From assembly GCA_039198225.1 (NCBI GenBank), contig JBCCTQ010000003.1, positions 62,001 through 126,000 on the forward strand: DNA of 64,000 nucleotides, given 5' to 3'. Position numbers and translations under genes: made by a program. Below, piece by piece: positions 17,328-27,020 of the stretch. Position 1 is the stretch's first letter. Each line of letters starts with the position of its first letter. Source of the stretch: JASJAR01 sp039198225 (lineage in GTDB: Bacteria > Pseudomonadota > Alphaproteobacteria > Rhodobacterales > Rhodobacteraceae). The notes under the pieces were generated by a model, which worked only from the letters and a program-made list of their open reading frames with translations, had not been told where the DNA came from and made no database searches.

Positions 17328-18707
17328 ATGTCCCAGGATCAGGTCCATAGCCATGCCGCCCCCGCGGTAGGGGTCGGAGAGCATGCCAGTCGCATTCTAG
17401 CGCTTGGCCTGCCCCTGATCGGTTCTCGGCTTGCGCAATTTGCCATCGGCATGACAGACACGCTTATGATGGGCTGGTACGATGTGACGGCCCTCGCCGC
17501 GCTAACGATCGCGGCGACGCTCTATTTTATCAGCTATATCGTAGGCGGCGGCTTCGCGAACGCCGTCTCGCCCCTCGTCGCATCCGCCCTTGGCGAAGGC
17601 GATACGCGCCAGGCACGGCGCGTGACCCGGATGGGGCTCTGGCTTTCACTTCTTTATGGGGCCGCGGTCGTCCCCCTGTTTTTTATGGGCGCTCCCCTTT
17701 TGCGCGCCCTTGGCCAAGACGCCGAAGTGGCGCGTCTCGGCGGACAATACCTCGCCGTGGCAGGGATCGGCCTCCTGCCAGGGCTCGCCGTGATGACGCT
17801 GACGAGCTTTCTCGCCGCCATCGAGCGGACGCGGATCATCGCTTGGATCAATATCAGCGCCGCCCTTTTGAATGCCGGGGTCAATTACATCCTGATCTTC
17901 GGAAAATTCGGCGCGCCGGAATTGGGGATCGTTGGCGCCGCGATTGCCTCGCTCGGGGTTCAGTTCGCTTCGCTCGCGGCGTTTTATCTCTTCGTGACCC
18001 GGCGGGTGGCCGACTACGCCCTTTTTCAGAACATCCACCGCCCCGATTGGCCCGCCTTTTTCCAAGTGGCGCGCCTCGGCTGGCCCATCGGCCTCACCTT
18101 TCTCGCCGAAGTCGGGCTCTTTGCGGCCGCCAATGTGATGGTCGGCTGGATCGGCACCACTGCCCTCGCTGCCCATGGCATTGCCCTCCAGATCGCAACC
18201 GCGACCTTCATGGTCCATCTCGGCCTCTCCCAGGCCGCAACCGTGCGGGCGGGCCGGGCCTACGGGGCCCACGACACTTCGGGGCTGATGACCGGCGCGG
18301 GCGTCGCCCTTGCCATGTCGCTCGGATTTGCGATCACGACGATGGGTTTGTTTTTCTTGATCCCTGACCTTCTCGTGGGGCTTTTCGTCGACCCGACCGA
18401 CCCCCTCCGCCCCGAGATCATTGCCGTTGGCGCAACGCTTTTGGCCTTTGCTGGGCTGTTTCAGGTTATGGATTCGAGCCAGGTCATGGCGCTCGGCTTT
18501 CTCCGCGGGGTGCAGGACACGAAGGTGCCGATGTGGATGGCCTTGGTGAGCTATTGGGCGATCGGGTTTCCCGCAAGCTACGGGCTCGGCTTCGGTCTAG
18601 GCTATGGCGCGCCGGGCATCTGGCTCGGCCTCGTGATCGGGCTGGCCGCGGCCGCGGGGTTTCTCAACTGGCGGTTCTGGGTGCGGGTGCCCCGGCAATT
18701 GGCGTGA
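17328..18707 (+). CDS. MATE family efflux transporter
   Basis: A 459-aa polytopic membrane protein with about 12 predicted spans, matching the multidrug and toxic compound extrusion family. It should export cationic or hydrophobic compounds using a Na+ or H+ gradient. Two MatE repeats are visible: LGLPLIGSRLAQFAIGMTDTLMMGWY starts the first, and ARLGWPIGLTFLAEVGLFAAANVMVGW starts the second. ATG 17328 follows AGGGACGG. It converges on the peroxiredoxin-like gene with only 14 nt between the stops. The substrate cannot be inferred. Confidence 0.9.
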   Translation: MSQDQVHSHAAPAVGVGEHASRILALGLPLIGSRLAQFAIGMTDTLMMGWYDVTALAALTIAATLYFISYIVGGGFANAVSPLVASALGEGDTRQARRVTRMGLWLSLLYGAAVVPLFFMGAPLLRALGQDAEVARLGGQYLAVAGIGLLPGLAVMTLTSFLAAIERTRIIAWINISAALLNAGVNYILIFGKFGAPELGIVGAAIASLGVQFASLAAFYLFVTRRVADYALFQNIHRPDWPAFFQVARLGWPIGLTFLAEVGLFAAANVMVGWIGTTALAAHGIALQIATATFMVHLGLSQAATVRAGRAYGAHDTSGLMTGAGVALAMSLGFAITTMGLFFLIPDLLVGLFVDPTDPLRPEIIAVGATLLAFAGLFQVMDSSQVMALGFLRGVQDTKVPMWMALVSYWAIGFPASYGLGFGLGYGAPGIWLGLVIGLAAAAGFLNWRFWVRVPRQLA

Positions 18708-18721
18708 CGCGCCGCGCTGAC

Positions 18722-19285
18722 CTAGCGGCTGCTCAACCAGTCCATTACGATCTCAGGATTCCGGTCGGGCGGAAAAACCGGATAGGCAACGTGAACGATC
18801 CGGCCGCCTTCAATCCCGAGGGACATCCGTTTGAAGAGCCGCTCCCCGCCCGCTTCGAAGGTGGGAAGTTCCAACGCATTGGCAAACCCGAAATCCGCGT
18901 CCGACAGGATCTCGAACGGGAGATGCATCCGGTCCCGCGCCTCGGCCTGATAGGCGGTGTCTTGGCTCGACAGTCCGAACAAATGGTCGACGCCCAAGGT
19001 TTTGAGATCCTCCCAATGGTCTCGAAACGAACAGGATTGGGGCGTGCACCCCCTGGCACCTGGGATCATATCCCACCCGTCGGGCATGGGCGTGCCGGGC
19101 TGACCGGTTTTCGGGTAGATATAAAGGATCGTGAGCCCCGGGAGCGCGGCCAGTTCCACAGGCGCACCGGCGGTCGATGGCAGGGCAAACCCGGGCAATT
19201 CCCGTTGCATTAGATGATCGGCCGCCCCGTCATCCTCCGGCGTCGGCAGGGTCGCCCAATCGATTTCGTAGTAACTCTCCGCCAT
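18722..19285 (-). CDS. Peroxiredoxin-like (AhpC/TSA superfamily) protein
   Basis: A 187-aa thioredoxin-fold protein. The first ~40 residues include ADHLMQRELPGFALPSTAG, a common peroxiredoxin opening. The redox site is GCTPQSCSFRDH, with two Cys four residues apart as in PrxQ/BCP-type enzymes. HLFGLSSQD and MHLPFEILSDADFGFA match the later part of such proteins. It probably reduces hydroperoxides via a thiol cycle. The start is one base away from the proS stop on the minus strand, so it is the second gene of a proS operon. Confidence 0.8.
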   Translation of the reverse strand: MAESYYEIDWATLPTPEDDGAADHLMQRELPGFALPSTAGAPVELAALPGLTILYIYPKTGQPGTPMPDGWDMIPGARGCTPQSCSFRDHWEDLKTLGVDHLFGLSSQDTAYQAEARDRMHLPFEILSDADFGFANALELPTFEAGGERLFKRMSLGIEGGRIVHVAYPVFPPDRNPEIVMDWLSSR

Positions 19286-19286
19286 C

Positions 19287-20627
19287 TCAAACCCCGTCGT
19301 ATATCGACCCGATCCGCTCGACCGCCGCCTCCGGAGACACCTCCTCGCTTTCTCCGGTCCTCCTGGACGTCAGTTCAACCACGCCTTTCTCGAGCCCGCG
19401 GGGCCCCACGGTGATCCGCCACGGCAGGCCAATGAGATCCATCGTGGCAAACTTCGCCCCGGCGCGCTCGTCGCGGTCATCGTAGAGGGGCTCGAGCCCT
19501 TTCGCGGCAAGTGCCCGGTAGAGGCTTTCGGAGGCCCCGTCGGCGGCGCTGTCGCCTTGGCGAAGATTGACGATGCCGCAATGGAAGGGCGTGACACCTT
19601 CGGGCCAGATAATTCCCTTGTCGTCATGGGAGGCTTCGATGATCGCGCCCAAGAGCCGCGACACGCCGATCCCGTGGGAGCCCATATGGACCGGTACCCG
19701 GCCGCCCTGCCCGTCATCGACCGTCGCACCCATGGCTTCCGAGTATTTTGTGCCGAAGTAAAAGATCTGGCCAACCTCGATGCCCCGCGCTGTCTCGCGG
19801 CGATCCTCGGGCACCTGGGCGTGAAATTCGGCTTCGACATGGGTCTCGTCGGTCCGGGCATAACGCGAGGTGAACTCCTCTAAAACGCCACGACACTGGG
19901 CTTCGTCGTCGTAATCGATGGCCCGGTCGCCGAATTTCAGATCGGTGATTTCGCGGTCATAGAACACCTCTGACTCCCCCGTGGAGGCAAGGACGAGGAA
20001 TTCATGGGTGTTGTCGCCCCCGATGGGTCCGGAATCGGCCCGCATCGGGATCGCCTGGAGGCCCATGCGCTCATAGGTTCGAAGATAGCTCACCAAATGG
20101 CGGTTGTAGGCGTGGAGCGCGGCCTCTTTCGACACGTCGAAATTATAGCCGTCCTTCATCAGAAACTCGCGGCCCCGCATCACACCGAACCGCGGGCGGA
20201 TCTCATCGCGGAATTTCCATTGGATATGGTAGAGCGTCAGCGGGAGGTCCTTGTAGCTCGTCACGTAGGACCGAAAAATATCGGTGATGAGCTCTTCGTT
20301 GGTGGGCCCGTATAGCATGTCGCGGTCATGGCGGTCTCGGATCCGCAGAAGCTCTTCGCCATACGCGTCATAGCGCCCGCTTTCGCGCCAAAGATCGGCC
20401 GATTGGAGTGTCGGCATCAGCATCGGAATATGTCCTGCCCGAACCTGCTCTTCATGGACAATACGCTCGATATTCCTCAGCACCCGGTAGCCCAAGGGCA
20501 GCCAGGAATATATCCCGGCACTGGCCTGTTTGATGAGCCCAGCCCGGAGCATGAGCCGGTGCGACACGATCTGCGCTTCGGCAGGCGTTTCCTTCAAAAC
20601 CGGCAGAAAATATCGAGAGAGGCGCAT
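19287..20627 (-). CDS. proS: Prolyl-tRNA synthetase
   Basis: A class II aminoacyl-tRNA synthetase that charges tRNA-Pro. It is 446 aa, the short form without the editing (INS) domain, as usual in alphaproteobacteria. Motif 2 is in FRDEIRPRFGVMRGREFLMKDGYNFD, motif 3 in GSHGIGVSRLLGAIIE, and the anticodon-binding domain makes up the last ~110 residues. ATG 20627 is chosen because MRLSRYFLPVLKETPAEAQ is the family N-terminus; the open frame further upstream reads through the intergenic repeat. Confidence 0.95.
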   Translation of the reverse strand: MRLSRYFLPVLKETPAEAQIVSHRLMLRAGLIKQASAGIYSWLPLGYRVLRNIERIVHEEQVRAGHIPMLMPTLQSADLWRESGRYDAYGEELLRIRDRHDRDMLYGPTNEELITDIFRSYVTSYKDLPLTLYHIQWKFRDEIRPRFGVMRGREFLMKDGYNFDVSKEAALHAYNRHLVSYLRTYERMGLQAIPMRADSGPIGGDNTHEFLVLASTGESEVFYDREITDLKFGDRAIDYDDEAQCRGVLEEFTSRYARTDETHVEAEFHAQVPEDRRETARGIEVGQIFYFGTKYSEAMGATVDDGQGGRVPVHMGSHGIGVSRLLGAIIEASHDDKGIIWPEGVTPFHCGIVNLRQGDSAADGASESLYRALAAKGLEPLYDDRDERAGAKFATMDLIGLPWRITVGPRGLEKGVVELTSRRTGESEEVSPEAAVERIGSIYDGV

Positions 20628-20715
20628 GGGGCTTTGTTCCGTATGTAACGTCCGCCCCGGATACGCGAGGCGGCAAAGAGGTTCAATTGAACTTCCGATC
20701 ACGGGCGCCCGGCCC

Positions 20716-20747
20716 TTCATCCTGGTAAAAATACTCCCGCCGGAGGC
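20716..20747 (-). repeat. 32-nt intergenic repeat, copy 3
   Basis: This copy lies in minus orientation upstream of proS. It differs from copies 1 and 2 at the GGCC position (here TTTTTACC on the repeat strand). It is followed about 40 nt away by a related element on the opposite strand. Confidence 0.75.
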
Positions 20748-20787
20748 ACTCAAACCCCGATGCCCGGCGGGCGCCACCGGCGCGTTT

Positions 20788-20810
20788 GCGTATTTTTGAA
20801 GAGATGAAGC
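20788..20810 (+). repeat. Element related to the 32-nt repeat
   Basis: GCGTATTTTTGAAGAGATGAA resembles the second half of the 32-nt repeat (GAGTATTTTTGCCAGGATGAA). It points the other way from copy 3, so the two face each other between proS and the permease gene. A different GC-rich palindrome (GCCCGGCGGGC) precedes it. Confidence 0.5.
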
Positions 20811-20863
20811 GGGCTTCTGCTTAACGGCTTGAAAGGATCCGGCGCTTGGGCGATCTAGGATCC

Positions 20864-21943
20864 ATGGCCCTCCCCGTCCGGCAACAGATTATTTATTGGA
20901 CCATCGCAGCGGCGGTGCTCGTGGCTCTGTTGGTCTTTTTGGGCGATGTGTTGTTGCCATTCGTTCTGGGCGGCGCCGTGGCCTATTGCCTCGATCCCGT
21001 GGCCGACCGGCTTGAGCGCTGGGGGCTATCGCGGGTTTGGGCAACCGTGGTGATCACGATCGTAGCGCTCCTTGTTTTTGTCCTCGCCGTTCTCCTCATC
21101 ATCCCGACCCTTCTTGATCAATTGGGCCAACTTTTTGCCCTTGCCCCGGAGCTCGGCCGCGAGCTTCGGACTTGGATCGACACAAGGTTTCCCGACATCA
21201 CCGACGCCAATTCGACCATTGGCCGGTCGCTCGCCTCCCTTGGCGAGACCATCCAGGCCAAGGGCGCGGAATTCATCAATGGCGTCCTGACCTCGGCGCT
21301 TTCGTTTCTAAATGTCTTGGTACTGGTCGTCCTCGTGCCCGTTGTCGCCTTCTACCTTCTCCTCGATTGGGACCGGATGGTGGCCCAGATCGACGATCTC
21401 CTGCCCCGGGACCACGCCCCGGTGATCCGCAAGATCGCCGGCGACATCGACAACACGCTTGCCGCGTTCATCCGGGGCCAAGGCACGGTCTGTCTCATCC
21501 TCGGGATCTATTACGCGGCTCTCTTGGCCGCCGTAGGGCTCCAATTTGGCCTTGTCATCGGAGCGGTGGCGGGCCTGATCTCATTCATTCCCTATGTGGG
21601 CGCGGTCGTTGGCGGAGCGCTCGCGGTGGGGCTTGCCCTTTTTCAGTTCTGGGGCGAGTGGATCTGGGTCGCAGCGGTTTACGCGATTTTTCAGTCCGGC
21701 CAATTCCTCGAAGGAAACATTCTCACCCCGAAGCTCGTTGGATCGAGCGTGGGGCTCCACCCGGTTTGGTTGATCTTCGCCCTGTCGGTTTTCGGCACGT
21801 TGTTCGGGTTCATCGGCCTCTTGGTCGCCGTGCCGCTGGCCGCCTCCATCGGCGTGATTGCCCGGTTCTTCATCGGCCAATATCGCCAAGGCCTCCTTTA
21901 TAAGGGCGTGGCCGGGCGCGAGGGCCCGGAGGACAACGCCTGA
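20864..21943 (+). CDS. AI-2E family (PerM/YdiK-type) membrane transporter
   Basis: A 359-aa protein with about seven or eight membrane segments, matching the AI-2E transporter/PerM family. The LLPFVLGGAVAYCLDPVADRLER opening, the soluble middle part, and the C-terminal FIPYVGAVVGG and EGNILTPKLVGSSVGLHPVWLI motifs are typical. Members export autoinducer-2 or act as ion transporters, and the function here is not certain. ATG 20864 is preferred over an in-frame TTG at 20846. It is followed 3 nt later by hdaA, a neighbour pair seen in many alphaproteobacteria. Confidence 0.85.
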   Translation: MALPVRQQIIYWTIAAAVLVALLVFLGDVLLPFVLGGAVAYCLDPVADRLERWGLSRVWATVVITIVALLVFVLAVLLIIPTLLDQLGQLFALAPELGRELRTWIDTRFPDITDANSTIGRSLASLGETIQAKGAEFINGVLTSALSFLNVLVLVVLVPVVAFYLLLDWDRMVAQIDDLLPRDHAPVIRKIAGDIDNTLAAFIRGQGTVCLILGIYYAALLAAVGLQFGLVIGAVAGLISFIPYVGAVVGGALAVGLALFQFWGEWIWVAAVYAIFQSGQFLEGNILTPKLVGSSVGLHPVWLIFALSVFGTLFGFIGLLVAVPLAASIGVIARFFIGQYRQGLLYKGVAGREGPEDNA

Positions 21944-21946
21944 CCC

Positions 21947-22609
21947 ATGGCCGAGCAACTGACCTTCGATCTGCCGGCACGCCCTTCGCTGGCCCGGGGA
22001 GACTTTTTCGTCTCGCCGGCCAATAGCGCCGCCGTCGCCGCCCTTGACCGGCCGGAGGATTGGGTCAATCACCGGCTGGCTCTGGTGGGCCCCAAAGCGG
22101 CGGGCAAAACCCATTTGGCCCATGTTTTTGCCGAAGCCACAGGCGCGGAGATCGTGGCGTCAGATGCGCTTCAATCTTCTGATATCGAGACGATGGGGTC
22201 GGGCACGGCCCTGGTCATCGAAGAGGTCGACCAGCTCGACCCCGCGACCGAGGAGGCCGCCCTTCATCTGGTTAACCTCCTCGCCGCGCGCGCCGCGCCC
22301 CTTTTGATGACCGCCCGCACGGCGCCAACGCGTTGGCTCATTTCACTTCCCGATCTCAAAAGCCGTTTCGAGGCCTCATCGCTCGCACGGCTCGACCCGC
22401 CGGACGATGCGCTGTTCTTCCAAATCATCCTTAAACTCTTCGCCGACCGCCAGATCGCCCCGGAACCGGCGCTGATCCCTTGGCTTGCCGCCCGGATCGA
22501 ACGCTCCTTCGCGGCCGCCGAACGGGCTGTGGCCGCCCTTGACCGGGCAGCCCTCACCGGCGGCAAGCCTGTGGGCCGCGCCCTCGCCCAGCAGGTCCTC
22601 GATATTTGA
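21947..22609 (+). CDS. hdaA: DnaA regulatory inactivator HdaA
   Basis: A 220-aa AAA+ protein similar to the ATPase domain of DnaA but without its DNA-binding domain IV. Hda-type proteins act with the loaded sliding clamp to make DnaA hydrolyse ATP, preventing re-initiation of replication. The N-terminal QLTFDLPARP is a clamp-binding-like motif. The P-loop is GPKAAGKTH, Walker B is ALVIEEVDQL, and the sensor region includes LPDLKSRFEA. It shares an operon with the upstream permease and precedes ppk. Confidence 0.88.
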   Translation: MAEQLTFDLPARPSLARGDFFVSPANSAAVAALDRPEDWVNHRLALVGPKAAGKTHLAHVFAEATGAEIVASDALQSSDIETMGSGTALVIEEVDQLDPATEEAALHLVNLLAARAAPLLMTARTAPTRWLISLPDLKSRFEASSLARLDPPDDALFFQIILKLFADRQIAPEPALIPWLAARIERSFAAAERAVAALDRAALTGGKPVGRALAQQVLDI

Positions 22610-22672
22610 GATGTGGCCGCCACAATCCCACGCTATCTGTAAAAGTGCCCGATCCCAGAAAGACCCCACCCC

Positions 22673-24841
22673 ATGAATGAGGCCGATTTTCTAAACTCAC
22701 AGACGCCAGAGGCCCAAAGCCTTCCCGAGATCGATCCCGAGGGCCCGTCGCGGTTTTTCAACCGCGAGCTCTCTTGGCTCGATTTCAACTGGCGCGTTCT
22801 CGAAGAGGCGGAAAATCCGGGCGTCCCGCTTCTCGAACGAGTGCGGTTTTTGTCGATCTCGGCCACCAATCTAGATGAATTTTACACCGTGCGCGTCGCG
22901 GGGCTTCGCGAGTTGGTCCATGGCGGCAAGACTGCACCGACCCAAGACGGGTTGAGCCCGGCTCAACAGCTTGATCTCATCAACACCGATGCGCGAAAAT
23001 TGATGCGACGCCAGCAGGAGATCTGGACTGGGCTCGCCGCCGAAATGGCCCAAGAAGACATCCATATTCTCGGACGGGGCGACCTAACCAAAGCCGACCG
23101 AAAACATGTGGAACGGGTTTTCACGACCCAGGTCTTCCCGATCGCCACGCCCCTGGCGATCGATCCGGCCCACCCTTTCCCGTTCTTGCCTAACACAAGC
23201 TACACGCTCGCCCTCGAGCTTGAACGGCTCGACGATCGGGGCCGGCTCTATGAGCTCTTACCGATCCCTCAACAAACCAACCGGTTTGTGCCGCTCCCTG
23301 CCAAGCCCGGCACCCACAGGTTTATCCTCCTTGAAGACGTGCTCCTTCTCAACCTCGACCGGTTGTTCCCGGGCTATGAACTCAAAGGCTCCTGTGCGTT
23401 CCGGGTGCTCCGCGACAGCGACCTCGAGGTTGAAGACGAGGCCGAAGATCTGGTCCAGGAGTTTGAGATTGCGCTCAAACGCCGCCGGCGCGGCGAGGTG
23501 GTACGCCTCAAGATCTCAGATGGGGCGCCAAAGGCCCTAAAAAAGCTCGTCATGGACAATCTTGAAGTGAATGAGGATCAAGTGGTCGAGGTCGATGGGC
23601 TGATCGGGTCGACCGATCTCAAGGAGCTTGTGCTCGATGCCCGCTCGGATCTCCTTTGGCCTTCCTACACGCCACGGGTGCCCGAACGGGTGCAGGATTA
23701 TGACGGCGACATGTTTGCCGCGATCCGGCAAAAGGACATGCTGCTCCAGCACCCTTACGAATCTTTCGACATGGTCGTGCGGTTTTTAAAGCAGGCCGCC
23801 ACGGATCCCGATGTGGTCGCCATTAAGCAGACGCTTTACCGCACATCGGCCCAGTCGCCGATTGTCGATGCGCTCTGCGAAGCGGCCGAGGACGGCAAAT
23901 CGGTGACAGCACTGGTCGAGCTGAAAGCGCGGTTCGATGAGGCGGCCAATATTCGTCAGTCGCGGAAACTCGAACGGGCCGGGGTCCATGTGGTCTACGG
24001 GTTCATGAATTATAAAATTCACGCCAAGATCTCAGCGGTGGTGCGGCGAGAAGGCGGGGAGCTCGCGACCTATACCCATTACGGGACGGGCAATTACCAT
24101 CCGATCACGGCGAAGGTTTACACCGATCTGTCGTTTTTTACACGCGATCCCGCCTTGGGCCGCGACGCGACGCGGGTGTTCAATTATCTTTCGGGCTATG
24201 CCCAACCGCAAAGCCTTGAAAACCTGGCGATCTCGCCGATTACGTTGAAAACGACGCTTCTTGAGCGGATTGCCGAGGAAGCAGAGCACGCGTTGGCTGG
24301 TAGGCCAGCAGAGATCTGGGCGAAGATGAATTCCCTCGTCGAAAAAGACGTGATCGACGCCCTTTATCTCGCCAGCCAGGCGGGGGTGCGCATAAACTTG
24401 GTGATCCGGGGGATTTGCTGTCTTCGACCCGGCGTGGCGGGGCTTTCGGACAATATCCGCGTCAAATCTATCGTCGGACGGTTTCTCGAACATTCGCGCA
24501 TCGTCTGTTTCGGAGCCGGCCATGGCCTGCCGTCCGAGCGGGCGCGGGTCTATATCTCTTCGGCCGATTGGATGGGCCGCAACCTCAATCGCCGGGTAGA
24601 AACCCTGGTGGAAATTGAAAATGACACGGTGAAGGCCCAGATCGTGGACCAGATCATGGTGGCCAATCTCCGCGATGAAGTGAATTCCTGGGTGCTGGCC
24701 CCCGACGGGACCTATACCCGCCGCATTGAGACCAAAGGCGCCTTTTCCTGCCACGGGTACTTTGTGGAGAACCCGTCGCTTTCGGGACGGGGATCGGCAG
24801 GGGCGAAAGACGTTAAGCGTCTGGCCCAAGCCGGGGCCTGA
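22673..24841 (+). CDS. ppk: Polyphosphate kinase 1
   Basis: PPK1 reversibly makes polyphosphate from ATP. The protein is 722 aa with the four expected domains: N-terminal FFNRELSWLDFNWRVLEEA, head domain, and two catalytic C domains. The His phosphorylated in the reaction lies in the MNYKIHAKISAV segment, near THYGTGNYHP and YTDLSFFT. C2 includes NLVIRGICCLRPGV. Start ATG 22673 fits the family. It lies between hdaA and ppx, an arrangement common in alphaproteobacteria. Confidence 0.95.
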   Translation: MNEADFLNSQTPEAQSLPEIDPEGPSRFFNRELSWLDFNWRVLEEAENPGVPLLERVRFLSISATNLDEFYTVRVAGLRELVHGGKTAPTQDGLSPAQQLDLINTDARKLMRRQQEIWTGLAAEMAQEDIHILGRGDLTKADRKHVERVFTTQVFPIATPLAIDPAHPFPFLPNTSYTLALELERLDDRGRLYELLPIPQQTNRFVPLPAKPGTHRFILLEDVLLLNLDRLFPGYELKGSCAFRVLRDSDLEVEDEAEDLVQEFEIALKRRRRGEVVRLKISDGAPKALKKLVMDNLEVNEDQVVEVDGLIGSTDLKELVLDARSDLLWPSYTPRVPERVQDYDGDMFAAIRQKDMLLQHPYESFDMVVRFLKQAATDPDVVAIKQTLYRTSAQSPIVDALCEAAEDGKSVTALVELKARFDEAANIRQSRKLERAGVHVVYGFMNYKIHAKISAVVRREGGELATYTHYGTGNYHPITAKVYTDLSFFTRDPALGRDATRVFNYLSGYAQPQSLENLAISPITLKTTLLERIAEEAEHALAGRPAEIWAKMNSLVEKDVIDALYLASQAGVRINLVIRGICCLRPGVAGLSDNIRVKSIVGRFLEHSRIVCFGAGHGLPSERARVYISSADWMGRNLNRRVETLVEIENDTVKAQIVDQIMVANLRDEVNSWVLAPDGTYTRRIETKGAFSCHGYFVENPSLSGRGSAGAKDVKRLAQAGA

Positions 24842-24923
24842 TGTAAAATTGCGACCCTTCGGGTCATTTCATTTTCGAGTTTAAAGCCCCCATGCCATTT
24901 GGTGCTAGGGGCCGGGGCGGACC

Positions 24924-24955
24924 GCCTCCGGCGGGAGTATTTTTGCCAGGATGAA
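24924..24955 (+). repeat. 32-nt intergenic repeat, copy 4
   Basis: A plus-strand copy between ppk and ppx. It reads TATTTTTGCCAGGATGAA after the CTCC-GGCG-GGAG core. The rest of this 281-nt spacer shows no gene. Confidence 0.75.
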
Positions 24956-25122
24956 AATGGAAGCGACCGGTTGGCCACCAGGCGACCGGCATCCTCCATG
25001 TCTTCACAGATGTGCATAACTCCCGCTTGCGACCAAAGAGGACTTCACCGGCATTGCGCTAAAACTCACCATTGAATTAGCGCGAGAGTTTTTGCAGGCT
25101 CCGCGAACGCCGGGGAGGGAAA

Positions 25123-26673
25123 ATGGACGGGCAACAGGCCGAGGATGGGGAAGATTACGGACCGTTTGGACGGCCACTTTTCGATTCTCCGTCGGCCCGG
25201 GCGCTCAGCCGCGTCGGCGTCGTCGATGTTGGGTCAAACTCGGTCCGGCTTGTGGTCTTTGATGGCGCCGCCCGAAGCCCGGCCTATTTCTATAACGAAA
25301 AGGTAATGTGCGGCCTCGGCTCTGGACTTGCCGAAACCGGTAAGCTCAATCCAGAGGGGCGCGAACGGGCGCTCAAAGCGCTTCGACGGTTCGCCCTCCT
25401 CGCCGAGGGCATGGGAGCAGCACCGCTGACGGCTGTGGCCACAGCTGCGGTGCGAGAGGCGGAGGACGGTCTTGCGTTCAGGGAGGACGTGTTGCGTGAG
25501 ACCGGCCTCCGTCTCTGGGTCATTGACGGCAAAGAGGAGGCGCGGCTCTCGGCCCAAGGCGTGCTTCTTGGCTGGCCTGGCTCCTATGGGCTTGTCTGCG
25601 ATATCGGTGGCTCGTCCATGGAGCTGGCCGAACTCCGGGAGGGCGCGGTCGGCAAATGCGTCAGCTCAGCCATCGGTCCCTTGCGGCTGGCCACCCTCAA
25701 AGGCGGCAAAGCCGGGCGCCGACGCTTCGTTCGAGAGGAGGTCGACCAGCTCCGCGACCGGATGGGCGAGCAATCGGACCGCCTGTTTCTCGTCGGCGGA
25801 TCATGGCGGGCATTTGCGCGGATCGACATGAAGCGGCGGGCCTATCCTCTTGCAGTGCTTCACGAATACCGGATGGGTAGAAAGGACGTGCGGGAGACCG
25901 CTGCCCTGATCGAACGCTCAAACCCGGCCGATCTCCGCGCCTTTGCCGGGATCAGCGAGAGCCGGGCTGCGCTCCTGCCCTTGGCCACGCCCATTCTCAA
26001 AGCGCTTGTTGACCGGTTCCGGCCCCATGACATCGCCGTCTCGAGCTACGGCATTCGGGAAGGGCTCCTTTACGAGCAAATGCCCGATGAACTCCGCGAG
26101 CGCGACCCGTTGATTGAAACCTGCCGCTTCATAGAAGCAAAGGATGCCCGCCTGCCGGGCTTCGGTCGGAAACTCCACGGCTTTATCGCACCCCTTTTCG
26201 AAGGAGAGGGGCCAGAGCGTTACCGGCTCGTCCGCGCGGCGTGCCTTCTCCATGATGTGGCCTGGCGGGCCCATCCCGATTACCGCCACCAGTCTTGTTT
26301 CGATCTGGCGACCCGGTCGAATATGGCGGGGCTTGCGCACCGCGAGCGGGTATTTTTGGGTTTGGCGCTTTTGCACCGCTACAAGAACAGCCGCACCGGA
26401 ACGCGGTTTGAAGAGGTAGTGGATCTTTTGTCTCCCGCTGAGATCGCGGCCGCCGAAACGCTGGGGAAAGCGATGCGGTTCGGCGCGATGTTTTCGGGTC
26501 AGGATGCCCAGCGAATTGGGACACTCGACTGGATCCGCCGCAGCCGTCGATTGGAATTTCACCTTGCAAAGGGCACTGCAGATCTTTTCGGCGAGGTCGC
26601 CGAGGCACGGTTCAAATCGATGGCGGACGCGCTAAACGCACGACGGGTGAAGATCGTCGACAGCAAGGCCTGA
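25123..26673 (+). CDS. ppx: Exopolyphosphatase/GppA-type phosphatase
   Basis: A 516-aa protein of the Ppx/GppA family, which removes terminal phosphates from polyphosphate or from pppGpp. The ASKHA fold shows GVVDVGSNSVRLVVFDG (phosphate 1), VATAAVREAEDG, and LVCDIGGSSMELAEL (phosphate 2). The C-terminal half is an HD-like domain (LLHDVAWRAHPDYRHQ). A 50-residue leader precedes the core. Position next to ppk supports polyphosphate turnover. Whether it also acts on pppGpp cannot be told from sequence. Confidence 0.9.
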   Translation: MDGQQAEDGEDYGPFGRPLFDSPSARALSRVGVVDVGSNSVRLVVFDGAARSPAYFYNEKVMCGLGSGLAETGKLNPEGRERALKALRRFALLAEGMGAAPLTAVATAAVREAEDGLAFREDVLRETGLRLWVIDGKEEARLSAQGVLLGWPGSYGLVCDIGGSSMELAELREGAVGKCVSSAIGPLRLATLKGGKAGRRRFVREEVDQLRDRMGEQSDRLFLVGGSWRAFARIDMKRRAYPLAVLHEYRMGRKDVRETAALIERSNPADLRAFAGISESRAALLPLATPILKALVDRFRPHDIAVSSYGIREGLLYEQMPDELRERDPLIETCRFIEAKDARLPGFGRKLHGFIAPLFEGEGPERYRLVRAACLLHDVAWRAHPDYRHQSCFDLATRSNMAGLAHRERVFLGLALLHRYKNSRTGTRFEEVVDLLSPAEIAAAETLGKAMRFGAMFSGQDAQRIGTLDWIRRSRRLEFHLAKGTADLFGEVAEARFKSMADALNARRVKIVDSKA

Positions 26674-27020
26674 CGGTGCGTCCAGCCATTGGCGTTTGGC
26701 GATTGATATCAGCTCGTGCAATGAGTTTCGCTGAGGGGTGAACATACTGGTCTGTCGAATTACTTTCGTGGTTGTCGAAGTACGACTATGCCAGCGTGTC
26801 GAGTTTGCAATTTAGCTATTGAGATTCGGAACGGATGGGTTTTGACAGCAGGTTTTCGGGTCGTTTCGTATCAGCGGCTTAGCTGTTTAAGTAACCCGTT
26901 GCAAAAGAAGTCCCGAATGACCGTTTTGAGCCCAGAGCGACCAATGTGGCGCTTCGTCACGATGGCAGTTTTGTAGAACTTGGTTCATCTCAAGGCCGCG
27001 CTCTAGCCTCTTTAGACACA
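26674..27020. other. Intergenic region without a supported gene
   Basis: This 347-nt spacer separates ppx from the convergent hydrolase gene. It looks AT-richer than the neighbouring core genes. Short open frames (about 60 codons) have no ribosome-binding site or familiar features. I see no clear terminator. Confidence 0.5.
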
